Assembly: GCA_006937955.1 (NCBI GenBank)
Contig: SSNP01000031.1
Coordinates: 1,623,718-1,687,717, forward strand
Length of the DNA: 64,000 nucleotides
Source: Pachypanchax playfairii
Taxonomy: Eukaryota; Chordata; Actinopteri; Cyprinodontiformes; Aplocheilidae
Direction of reading: 5' to 3'
Shown here: positions 1 to 10,560 of the stretch, one piece after another
Layout: every line of letters starts with the position of its first letter
Numbering within the stretch: the stretch's first letter is position 1
Position numbers and translations under genes: made by a program
Notes under the pieces: model-generated
Told to the model about the DNA's origin: nothing
Seen by the model: the letters and a program-made list of their open reading frames with translations, nothing else
The model's database searches: none

Positions 1-1970
1 ACTGTCTCTTTGGAGAATTAGTATGTTTTTACTTGAAATGAACATTTACAAGCTTTGCAACACTTTGGTCTACAGTCCTGCAGTCTGACCTCTCCTGTCT
101 GACTGTAGCAGCGTTTTGGAAGGTGTTACCTTGGTAACAATCTGTTTCCATCATGCTTGTATCCATCCCTGCCCTGTTGGTGTTAAGTGTAGCAGGTAGT
201 GTTTTTTATGGATGGTACATGTCACGAGTCAGTGGATTCTACATGTTTTCAAACAAGTGTTTTTGTGTGAATGACCAGTTATACTTTGACTTGTTGAGGA
301 TTATAGTCCATGATGACATGTTTAGACTCATTACCTGAATAAGGTATATAATAAGAACATGAACAACTTGATTTGGATAAAAAATGGCTTGATACTGTAA
401 CTTTTTGATATTTTATCTTTTCAGCGGTGCAGAGGATACTTTTTGCCATATGCTTCGATGTGGCTTTCTACTTTTTCTATTCAGGTATTTTTTGTATTTT
501 GGTTTTGTGTATTTTATTCCCTTTCGGTTGACTCCCGGAATGTATTTTGTTCTCAGTAGTATGGTGTGAGGGTTAGACAGTTTTTGCTTAGGATTAATCT
601 TAACCTGGTGGTTTAAAAGAATCTTTTTTTTTTTGTTTTTGGAAAGATAAACTAAAACCACGTTACTAGATATAAAACAGGATTATCAAAGTAACTTGGT
701 GAAACTTCATCAAAGCCATTTTGTAGTCTCAAAGTCGTGCCAGTTTCTTATTACGCTATCTTAGTTTTAAAAAAAAGGTTCGTAAACAACATTCACAATT
801 GGAAAGTTTTGCTTTGAGTGCTTTTTTTTTGGTTATGTGCTGTCATGTAAGTGGAATTAAAACATTCAAACTCTATGCTGTGTTTTATTTGTAACTTTTT
901 AAATGTATTCTGGTGTTTTAAGCGAAAATTGTCATTTTTCTGGTAATCTGGTGCTCTAACTTTAGTCCAGTATGAGGTACACGAGTTGGATATTAAGTCA
1001 TATCCTTTTACAAAATCTAACTACATATGTGGACTGGAGAATTAGGTTTATTATGGGTGTATCATAAGAACAACATTCTGCAGCATTCAGGTTTGTTCTT
1101 TAAAAAGGTGGATGTTGCCATCTGCTGGTGAAAGAAAATATCCCAATCATGCATCATTTGGAGTGTTGAGAAGACCAACATGTAGACTTTTTTTTTTTAA
1201 TCAAATTTGAAGACCCCATACAGAATCCATGTGATGTTTAATTGTATTTAGCCCAGTATAATGTCTAAACAAACAAATTACGTCAGTATTTGTGTACTAT
1301 TTGTCTTTAGTTGTAAGGGGTAATTCCCCCCCCCCTCCATGGAAGCTGAACCCGACAGAAACCAGATACTGGTGAGATTTCGGGGTGTAGTACATTCCAA
1401 AAGTCTTGAAGGATCTCACACTCTCTGATATGTGGTAGTTAGTGTAGGTTTTCTGTTTATTTATTGTTTTACAGTAAGAAACAGTAGGTGCATTTATGCC
1501 AAGACTAGAAGACCCAGATTGGAGATTTTTTTCTGGGCCATCTGTTTCTCCATATGCAGTTTTTTTTAATCTCATTACAGGGAAATATATTAATTGTATC
1601 AGCTAAAGTTTTTGATAATATTATTCTAATAAATTCTGTTTTGGGTCATTTGACATTATTGTGCATTCTTCGCAACGTGTAAATTTGATTGTCGTTTTTT
1701 TTATACGAACTGTTTCCTCTGTTGCATTGAGCCTTTTCTATGAAACTTCAATTCATCACTGTTCTTTATTTCCCCTCAGTGGGCTGATTTGTTCATTTCA
1801 TTTGAGTCTGTCTTTATTTCTTAATTACTGTTAGGACGTTAAAACGATAACACAAGTTATTTTCAGTAACACGTAACTGGAAAGACAGTAAACTATGCAG
1901 TAAACCATTACGTTTTAAATGATTTCATCATCATGCGGCTAAGGTCAACGCCCCCTTGTTGACTTTTTTT
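1..1970. other. Intergenic, no gene recognised
   Basis: AT-rich sequence upstream of pabpc1. The open frames here are short, lack recognisable domains and do not join through plausible splice sites. Homopolymer T runs and one short C run (near 1327) are present. I see no repeat with clear ends. The right edge merges into the pabpc1 promoter. Confidence 0.6.
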
Positions 1971-1973
1971 TTT

Positions 1974-2062
1974 CCAATCAAACTAAAAGCTCATTGGGCC
2001 ATTGTGTGTGATGTCATCACCAGTATATAAATCTACAGCCTCCCATCCACTTCCTTCCCTTC
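1974..2062 (+). promoter_or_regulatory. pabpc1 core promoter with TATA box and TOP-like start
   Basis: A CCAAT motif (1974-1980), an inverted CCAAT (about 1992-1997) and a CRE-like tgatgtcatca (about 2009-2019) precede a TATA box, TATATAA, at 2024-2030. About 25 bases downstream is a C followed by a pyrimidine run, CTTCCTTCCCTTC (2050-2062). This has the form of a 5' terminal oligopyrimidine (TOP) start. PABPC1 mRNA is an established TOP mRNA whose translation responds to mTOR/LARP1. The exact start base is inferred. Confidence 0.65.
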
Positions 2063-2124
2063 AACCCCGGCTGTCAGTGCTGTGTGAGTGCGCGTGTGCT
2101 CTGAGCTCGCTCGGCACACGTTCT

Positions 2125-2176
2125 AAAAAAAATAAAAATACAAAAAAAATTTAAAATATCAAAAAAGCCAAAAAAT
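2125..2176 (+). promoter_or_regulatory. A-rich autoregulatory sequence in pabpc1 5' UTR
   Basis: A 52-base block with 39 A residues, in short A runs broken by T or C, lies in the predicted 5' leader some 75 bases after the TOP-like start and about 390 bases before the AUG. A pyrimidine-rich stretch follows directly. Vertebrate PABPC1 leaders carry an A-rich element bound by PABP itself, which represses its own translation. Position and composition match that element; binding is inferred. Confidence 0.75.
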
Positions 2177-2569
2177 CTTTCTTTTTCTTTTTTTTGCAAC
2201 AAGTCTGTGAAGCAGGAGTAGACATTCGAGGTGTGGACGGTAACGAAAGGGCTAGCTAACGTATCGAACGACTCGTTTTTCAGCAGGGCCAAGTAACACT
2301 AGAGTTATTACCGCCTACGTGTCGGGTTTTAATGACAGTTTTAACTCTAACGAAAACCGACGTTGTATTGTTTTAGAGCATTCATTCAAAAATTTTTACC
2401 CAAACGTTCCTAACTGACCAGCCAACGGTCACATCTACGTTCTACCCCAACAAACGTGACGCCAGCGACCGTTAAGAAAATCAAGACGTTAGCAACTTTT
2501 TTCCGTCAAGAACAGCTCAGTACGAGTGTCGTCCGATTATACTGTTAGCTTCCTCAGCTAAAGGAGAAG

Positions 2570-5500
2570 ATGAACCCCAGCGCTCCCAGTTACCCCATGG
2601 CTTCCCTGTATGTCGGGGACCTGCATCAAGATGTAACCGAGGCCATGCTGTACGAGAAATTCAGCCCAGCCGGAGCTATCCTCTCGATCCGGGTCTGTAG
2701 GGACATGATCACCCGGCGTTCCCTTGGATACGCCTATGTCAACTTCCAACAGCCAGCGGATGGTAAGTAGTCTATTAAAATAAACCAACTTAAATAAAAG
2801 TGAGACTGTCTTCACTACACGTGACTGCGGCCGACATTTTTTCATGTGAACCTCCCAGCAGGGGCGTAGCGGAGCCGCACCGCGTCCTCTTGCCCTGCCC
2901 ACCTCAGTAATGTAGCAGTTTACTACTAACTAACACAGAACATTTTATCTCCTTTCTATTTGGACAACGCCCCAACTGAAGTGCTGAGAAATGGATCTAA
3001 GTGTTTGCCTCTCCCCCTCTCTGCACTCTGAGGTGTTTGTGCACAAATCATTTGTTACTGTATTTAGTAAGACTCTATTTTTGACAGAAAAAGGAGGCTA
3101 TATATTATCTGAGTTATTTTAATGAAGCAGCATGTGTAGAAAATTGAACAGGCAGTCTTATTTTGGGCATTAATGAACATTAACTGGCTTTATCTCTTTC
3201 AGTTATTTTATTTATACCATCGGCTTTGTATTTTAGCCCCTAAATATTCTAATTGGAACCATTTGATCTGTTCTGAAGGATGTTGGAATCATATTTAAGC
3301 TTTAAAAAAAAGCTAATTTTTAACAGATCACTGAAAAGATGACTGATTATTCATTCTCTGTGCTCTCAGTTGGCTAGCTGCCAGCAAATAGAGGTAATTA
3401 AACGTATAAAACAATTCTGTTTCTCCTTCACAGCCGAGCGGGCTCTAGACACAATGAACTTCGACGTGATCAAGGGGCGACCCGTACGCATCATGTGGTC
3501 GCAGCGTGATCCGTCATTGAGAAAAAGCGGAGTGGGAAACATTTTCATCAAGAATCTTGACAAGTCCATCGACAACAAGGCTCTTTATGACACCTTCTCT
3601 GCTTTTGGCAACATCTTGTCATGCAAGGTAAAAAAGCTACATGGGGCAAAGTCCCAAAAATTAGAGTGACATTTCTAAAATTACAGTTTACTGAGTTTCC
3701 ACAAATCAGTTTCCTGTCCCTGATGTAAGCGGTTCCACAACAAAGGTTCTATTGAAGGCAATGGTGCTGAACTAGAACTGGAACTGCCTGTTGTGATTGT
3801 CCTCTGTCTGCTTGCACATTGTTACTTAACAGGCATGTGAAAGTCCTTCTCTGTAACTAACAGAGATTTTAATGTAGTGGTTAATGCTAAAACACTAATT
3901 TGTAAAACCAAAGGCATCTGTTGCATCACAGCTTGGATCTGCAAATGAAGATGTCAAAAAAAAAGCAGTCACGAGGGTTGGTTGCAGCTCTAAAGCATTT
4001 GATGAATATGTCAACAAACAGTTGCTGTTCGTGCATGTGTGTGTGTGTGTTAAAGCAACGTGTGCGTTCTCTCTCTCAGGTGGTTTGTGATGAGCACGGC
4101 TCTAAAGGCTACGGCTTTGTGCACTTTGAGACTCAGGAGGCTGCCGAAAGAGCCATTGAGAAAATGAACGGCATGTTGCTCAATGACAGAAAAGTGTAAG
4201 TGAATATTTTAGACACGTATTGATGAATTGGATACAACGACTGGCGTAACGCTGCACCTCGTTTAAAACTGGAAGGTTCCGAATTATATTAGAGTTGTAA
4301 TTATTTTGCAAAGAAAACCGAATAATAAATTTGACTCCAATTATTATCAGTGTATTTTGTGAAGTTTTACAGTGTCCTAATACCTAAATCCTAAAACTGA
4401 CTTGTCATGTGCATTTTGTCAATTAAATATATTCAAAATAGGTTAAATATTTTTGTTATATCTGTTTGTCCTTATTGTGGTTTTGTTCAATTTTGTGTAC
4501 CGCAGGTTTGTGGGTCGTTTTAAATCTCGTAAAGAGCGTGAGGCTGAGCTGGGCGCCCGGGCCAAAGAGTTCACAAACGTCTACATTAAAAACTTTGGTG
4601 ACGACATGGATGAGGAGAAGCTGAGAGAACTTTTCAGTAAATATGGTCAGTGAAGGTGTTCTTATTTCCAGCTGCTCTTTAAACTCTCTCTCAGGATGAG
4701 TCTGTAACATTTTTGATGTGTGTTGCTCAGGCAACGCGCTGAGTATTCGGGTCATGACGGATGAAAATGGAAAGTCCAGAGGTTTTGGTTTTGTCAGCTT
4801 TGAAAGGCATGAGGATGCCCAAAAGGTAATTGATTTTATTGATTTTTGGATGTTTTATTGTCAGTTTCTATTAACGAGTATTTATAATTCCAGGCAGTGG
4901 ATGAAATGAATGGAAAGGAGCTGAGTGGAAAGCCCATCTACGTCGGCCGAGCCCAGAAGAAGGTGGAGCGACAGACGGAGCTGAAGCGCAAATTTGAACA
5001 GATGAAACAAGACCGCATGACTCGTTACCAGGTCAGTTGGTTTTTGGTCATAGACTGATGGGATTTCGTGATCTGGGGCTGCATCTGCAATATCATGCAG
5101 CTCGACTATGAACTGTAAAATATTCAGTGATATTTGTGTCTCACATTCATCAAAAGACTGCAGCTTTGTCAAATTCGGTGCTCCTTCCTCAGTGGGCTGC
5201 ACTGGCCAAAATGGCTGCAACAGAGACTCTGTAGTTCATGGGCCCCGCTTTTCTTTACTGTGAATTTTGGGGATAAATATGTACTACAGACAAAAAACAT
5301 GACGTCTCCTGGATGTTCTCTTATGATGGTGTATTTTTGCTGTCTGTTTTTTGTTTTCCAATGAACTTGAGGAAATTGTTGACTGTTTATTGTAGGGTGT
5401 TAACTTGTATGTGAAGAACCTTGATGATGGGCTTGATGATGAGCGCCTGCGAAAAGAGTTCTCACCATTCGGTACCATAACCAGTGCCAAGGTATGACTC

Positions 5501-7093
5501 CAGCTTTTAATTCATCTTATGTGATAAACTGGTGTGACAAACTTCCTGATGACCATTAGCTGATTTATCCGGCTTGTATTCTTTCCTAGGTGATGATGGA
5601 AGGCGGGCGCAGTAAAGGTTTTGGCTTTGTCTGTTTCTCGTCTCCGGAAGAGGCCACCAAAGCCGTCACAGAAATGAACGGGCGTATCGTGGCCACCAAG
5701 CCGCTGTATGTGGCTCTGGCTCAGAGGAAAGAGGAGCGTCAAGCTCACCTGACTAACCAGTACATGCAGCGCATGGCCAGCGTACGCACGGTGCCAAATC
5801 CTGTTATCAACCCATACCAGCCCGCCCCACCTTCTGGCTACTTTATGGCAGCAATCCCTCAGGCTCAGAACCGTGCCGCTTACTACCCGGCTGCTGGTCA
5901 GATGGCTCAGCTCCGCCCGAGCCCACGCTGGACTACCCAGGGTGTTCGACCCCAACGTGAGTGTTTTTCTACAACACGTGTACAAGGTTACGCCTGACTC
6001 TAGAGTTTCTGCTTGGAAAAGTACAACTAAATAACATCTCTGATACTTTATCAAATTTTATCCTGTTTGTGTTCACAGACTTTCAGAACATGACGGGTGC
6101 CATGCGTCCCTCAGCGCCGCGTCCTCAGACCTTCAGCACAATGCGGCCTGCCTCGCAGGTCCCCCGCATGATGTCCACCCAACGAGTCGGTCAGTCATCT
6201 TAAACACAAATGAGACACACTAACTGCACAGTAAGTACACATCAGCTGCTGTGTGTAACGTTTCTTTCCTCTCTGGCTCATCCTGCAGCCACCCAGAATG
6301 TTGCTCCTCGACCAGCTGCTGCTGCTGCTCCAGTGCGCGGCGTGCCTCAGTACAAGTACGCGGCTGGAGTTCGCAACCCCCAGCAGCACATGGCCTCTCA
6401 GCCACCAGTCACCCTGCAGCAGGTAGCGATGCTGATGTCCTTTTAATGCCAGAACCAGATTTTTTTCTCCTCTACATCTGAGGAGAGTTTGACTGTCGTT
6501 TCAAACACTGTTTATTTCCTTTCAGCCTGCAGTCCATGTTCAGGGACAAGAGCCCTTGACTGCCTCCATGCTGGCCTCTGCTCCACCACAGGAACAGAAG
6601 CAGATGCTGGGTAAGACTGACTGCGTGACAACTCTCCCTTCATTTATAACATGTTTACATGGCTGCCTAAAAGTCTTGGTGGGTGTCGATGGCTTCCTGT
6701 TTGAAATCCTCTGTTGATCCTGTAGGTGAGCGCCTGTTTCCATTAATCCAGAACATGCATCCCAGCCTGGCAGGCAAGATCACCGGCATGCTGCTGGAGA
6801 TCGACAACTCCGAGCTGCTCCACATGCTCGAATCCCCAGAGTCTCTCCGCTCCAAGGTCGAATATTCAGTTTCTTAATACACACAATGAATAATTCTGTG
6901 ATGGGGGCATCTGCACTGTCCAAGTGTCTCTGTGTTTAACATACAAGAGGGAGCAAATGGCGCACTAACTGTTGATATTAATCCTGATTTACCTGTCCAG
7001 GTGGATGAAGCGGTGGCCGTGCTGCAGGCCCACCAGGCCAAAGAGGCAGCTCAGAAGACTGTGACAAACTCAGCTGGTGTCCCAAGTGTCTAA
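2570..7093 (+). CDS. pabpc1: Cytoplasmic poly(A)-binding protein 1 (13 coding exons)
   Basis: The protein binds mRNA poly(A) tails in the cytoplasm, contacts eIF4G and recruits PAM2-motif proteins. Coding exons: 2570-2762, 3434-3627, 4080-4195, 4506-4645, 4731-4825, 4894-5031, 5396-5491, 5590-5956, 6079-6189, 6289-6422, 6526-6610, 6726-6856, 7001-7093. They total 1893 nt, 630 aa (human 636), with GT-AG junctions and no stop. Four RRMs (about residues 11-89, 99-175, 191-268, 294-370) show RNP pairs [39 protein letters not shown] and LYVKNL/GFGFVCF. A Pro/Ala/Gln linker and a C-terminal MLLE domain with KITGMLLE (about 536-613) follow. The start [18 protein letters not shown] is the family start. 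Linker sequence favours PABPC1 over PABPC4. The 5' leader carries TOP-like and A-rich elements. Whether it is the a or b teleost copy is not decided. Confidence 0.97.
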
Positions 7094-7640
7094 ACCCAAG
7101 GTAGCAGCATGAATGTTCATCTTAATGAACTTCATAGTTACATGTGAAAAGGTTTTCAAAATAAGACAAACTGTTGCAGCTTTAACTGTAATACTGTTTG
7201 TTTTTTCACAGGAATGGGGAAACCTTGAGATGAGCTTCACAGATACAGAAAAGGCTTTGGAAAACTAAGTAGAAAAAAACAAAACAAAAACGCACAAAAC
7301 AAAGTAAAAAGAAATTAATAATAATAATAAAAAAAGAGAAAACAATGGTAAGAAGTTTTCAACCAGACTTAAAATCAACAGAATAACAGCAGGTCTGGTT
7401 TGGGTCGAAGAGAAAATGCAACAAAAAAACAGAAAAAAAAAACATGAAAATAAAAACTGTTCAGTTTGAGGAGTTTTAGTGGAGAATTCTGTGATAACAT
7501 CGAATTGAAAGCATTCCTTTCTCTTGTTTTATCCCTTTTTAAATGTTTGAATGTTCGAGCTGTCGAAGGCTGTTATTGTGAAATTTCCCTAAATTTTTGC
7601 TTGCTTGAATAAAAATTATTAAAGATTCACCGTGTTTGTG
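7094..7640 (+). other. pabpc1 3' UTR with an intron just after the stop
   Basis: Seven bases after the TAA, a GT donor (7101) pairs with a polypyrimidine-AG acceptor ending at 7211, so the last exon is predicted to be non-coding from 7212. A junction this close to the stop would not be expected to trigger nonsense-mediated decay. The UTR is strikingly A-rich at about 7268-7345 and 7420-7455. Confidence 0.6.
7608..7613 (+). terminator. pabpc1 poly(A) signal AATAAA
   Basis: A canonical AATAAA about 515 bases after the stop codon, followed within 30 bases by a GT-rich stretch (gtgtttgtgattttg). It is the best candidate 3' end for pabpc1. Confidence 0.7.
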
Positions 7641-7744
7641 ATTTTGAATTGTTTTAAGAATGAAACTTACATTTTTAAACAACTTGAAAACAAAATAAAA
7701 CTTATTCTAACAAAATGAAACAGACACTGAAATATTTATCTTTT

Positions 7745-7750
7745 TTTATT
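7745..7750 (-). terminator. Poly(A) signal of the small convergent gene
   Basis: TTTATT on the + strand reads AATAAA on the - strand, about 114 bases past the stop codon of the 114-aa secreted protein gene. It lies only about 130 bases from the pabpc1 poly(A) signal, so the two genes end tail to tail. Confidence 0.6.
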
Positions 7751-7863
7751 ATAATAATAAAACAGAAATCCAGCAGCAGTAAAACACAGCTGGATCTCAA
7801 CACCTGGAATATTTCTAACACCTCCAGAGAGAAAAAAAATCACTAGTAATAGTGATTGTTGGT

Positions 7864-8438
7864 TTAATGGCCGCCGTGTCTCGACTGCTTGTCCATTTTC
7901 TGCATTAAGCTCTCCAGCTGCATGTGGATGTCGTCCATCACAGGCTGGACCCGGGCCTTCAGGTTGGAGGCAGCCTCCCTTACACGACTCTGGATTCCAG
8001 AGAGCTCAGATTGTTTCTCATCCAGAAAGTCCCTGTAGTGCAGAATATAATTAAGCCCAACCTTCAATTTACTGGATTAAATATGCTACATGATTAAGAG
8101 AGGAAGGAACTTTTTGATCATAATGATCACGAGGTCATTGATCCTAGAAGTGACCCATGTTATGAGCCTGGTTGGTACTCACTCTGATTTCTCCGTGGTT
8201 TTAAGCAGCATCTCTTGCATGTTTTGCACATTTTGATTAAATGAAGCCTTGATACTTTCGATGTAGTCTCTCAGCTTTTGAGCATTATCTTGACCGTGTC
8301 CAAAGCTCACTAAATTACAAAACAAACAATGAGTTGGATCATTTTTACCTCTCATTTTAACAATTTCTAAATTCTGATTATGAATGTACCTTGTGTCAGA
8401 GCGAGAAGGACAACAGCTGCAATGATGATGGACTTCAT
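7864..8438 (-). CDS. Type-4 ice-structuring / 14-kDa apolipoprotein-like secreted protein
   Basis: Three coding exons on the - strand, 8438-8390, 8309-8183 and 8032-7864, join in frame to 345 nt and 114 aa. Residues 1 to about 20 are a hydrophobic signal peptide (MKSIIIAAVVLLALTQ). The rest is charged, nearly cysteine-free and strongly helical, with amphipathic spacing and a helical segment beginning FLDEKQSEL. This layout and the FLxxKxxxL...RxxxQPxxDxxxxQxExxxxK pattern resemble teleost type-IV antifreeze (LS-12/Afp4) and other exchangeable apolipoproteins, which are usually plasma lipid-binding proteins. A non-coding first exon is predicted upstream. A role in freezing resistance is not implied. 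The family call comes from memory of motifs, not from an alignment, so another small apolipoprotein (C or A-II type) is possible. Confidence 0.75.
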
Positions 8439-8950
8439 GGCTTCTGATTGGATAAAACCTACAGAGAACAAAAACTTTTAGACTTAATCTGAATGATTGC
8501 TTAAAGCTTTATAACTGCTTATCTCGCGTCCGTTTGATCGACATTTAAACTTCTAAATTTCTAAAACCCTGGATTTTAGTTATAAAGATGAAGCATCAGC
8601 ATATTTAAGCAACACAGTGTCTATTTTTCTTTGTTTATGTTCAAAGATTTCTCATTCATGTACATTTAGAAATTAAAAGTTGAACATTTTTGGATGATTT
8701 AAATAAAGTCTTTAAATCTTTAGTTAAAAAAATAAATAAATGAGACAGACTTATAAAGTCAGTATCGTCACATTTCTTCTTTTATTTACTTTTATTTCCT
8801 GGTTCTGCATCAGAATCAGTTTCACTTTCAGAAAAACACAGAAAAAATTTAGAATTTTTCGAACAAAAAGAGAAAAACTTGAAATAAAAACCTGAAACAT
8901 CAAAGTAAGTTTTCAGTTCAGGATTTAGTTCATTAGAAAATGAGACTCAC

Positions 8951-9018
8951 CCGTTTCTCCTGATGGGATGTCTTTGGAGAAGATGATGTCTTCATGCAGG
9001 ACTCTCGCCCTTCTTATA
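8951..9018 (-). promoter_or_regulatory. Putative promoter and 5' UTR exon of the small secreted gene
   Basis: On the - strand a TATAAG motif (9018-9013) is followed about 25-30 bases later by the likely start. A short exon ends at 8951 before a consensus donor GTGAGT (8950-8945). The coding exon at 8438 is preceded by a possible acceptor. Confidence 0.5.
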
Positions 9019-9059
9019 CTCTGGTGTGGTGATGCAGCTCAGTCATGTGATTCTGGATG

Positions 9060-9685
9060 GATAAGATTTAAAACACAGAGATTAAAGAATAACTGAATGT
9101 TCCTGATGTGTTGGTCCTCGCTGGTTTTAGCCTGCGGTGCCTCCGGTGACTGACCCACATCCTGCATCTTATCAAATGGACGTCTAATCACCAGAGACGA
9201 GCGCAGTCATGAAGATGTTCAGGTCAAGCTCAGGAGAACTTCTGATACTGTCGATTTTCATGACAGATAATCGACGGGACATCTTGTTTCAGTTTATGTC
9301 AATGTTGTATTTGTGGATTTCAGAGTAAATATCCATAAATCCCTTCAAGTTTTGGCCTTCCAAGAATATTATTTGAATATTTAAGATTTTATGTAAGAGA
9401 AAAAAGATGTTAAAAAGACTCTTAACTACTAGTTTTGGAGAGAAAATTCAGAAACAACAGAAGTCATTGAGAATCTGGACACTCACAAAACTAAAGAGCC
9501 TATTTTTGATGTATAAAATGTAAACAAACGACAAATTTTGTGGGATTTTTTTTGGCAGAAATGCCTCAAAAATGCGTAAAATCTTCACAAATCCTAAACT
9601 TAATTTGTGTAAAACCCCGAAGAGGGAGCAAAACACCAAGACCGTCATGTAAAGTTCAATTTTATTTAATTAGTTAAACTCTGAA
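9060..9685. other. Intergenic, nothing recognised
   Basis: Sequence upstream of the small secreted gene. No open frame with a recognisable domain and no repeat with visible ends. Confidence 0.5.
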
Positions 9686-9689
9686 TGAT

Positions 9690-10560
9690 GTTCTGATGAG
9701 CTGCAGAGCCCCACAACGTTCGGTCTTTTCTAACTTTTTGATTGTAAATCCTTTACCAACAGGGTTTTATTCCTTTCACTACATCCTTCCAATTACTGTC
9801 AAATTATTACTTCTACTCTTCTGCAGCTTTTCTGACTTTTGGGGTCCCCCAGGGGTCTGGTCTGGGTCCACTCCTTTTTTAATCTGTACATGCTGCCGTT
9901 GGGCTCTATTTAAAAAAAAAAAAATTACATCCTTTTCCATCTTTTTGCAGATAACATCGAGGTTAAGTTCTGAGTCACTCAATCCACTTCAATTTAAAAC
10001 AGTTTAAAGTATATTGTATAAACCTGGTTGAAGTGGAACTAAATCTGAAGTCATCTAACACCTTCTCTCTGATTCAGAGATCTGGATTTTATTTTGCGCG
10101 GCTCGTTTAAACAGGAGAAACTGATCTCAGTCCAGTTTCTACCATCTGAGACTCGTTGCCAATGTGAAGCCATCATGAACCTCGTGAACAAAGATCTGCA
10201 TCACCGTTTAGATGTTTGCAACATCCTGTTTATTGCTTCAGACCAGTCATCAATTCAACGTTTACAGATAGTCAAAAAAGATTGATCACATGACTCCAAT
10301 CCTGGTTTTTCTCCACTCGTTCATCAGAATTGACGATTCTAATGCAGATTTTTAGAGTTTTACGTGACCTAGCCCCAATATTTATCTGATCTTACTGTGT
10401 ATGCTCCTGTAAGACACAGATCTAAATTAATAATGATAAGGATTCAGGTGTTTGCAGTTGCTGCTCTAAAACTTAAATTCAGATGTCTGAGAGTGTCGAG
10501 TATTGCCTTTTGGTAGATTATCTGGTTTTATCATGTTTTTATTGATCTTAGACCAAATGT
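9690..10560 (+). mobile_element. Decayed non-LTR retrotransposon (LINE) fragment
   Basis: Around 9838-9880 one frame reads FGVPQGSGLGPLLF and then a stop. This is the conserved reverse-transcriptase block GVPQGSxLGPLLF. About 70 bases later a shifted frame reads LFADN, where the catalytic F/YADD motif is expected. Near 10345-10430 a fragment reads like the conserved LINE C-terminal block VLRDLAPxF. Frames are broken by stops and indels, so it is dead. The clade (L2/Rex1-like) is a guess. Confidence 0.6.

Noticed and set aside
2570..7093. Assignment to pabpc4 rather than pabpc1
   Set aside because: The start [10 protein letters not shown] and the linker ([33 protein letters not shown]) are PABPC1-like, and the PABPC4-specific linker insert is missing.
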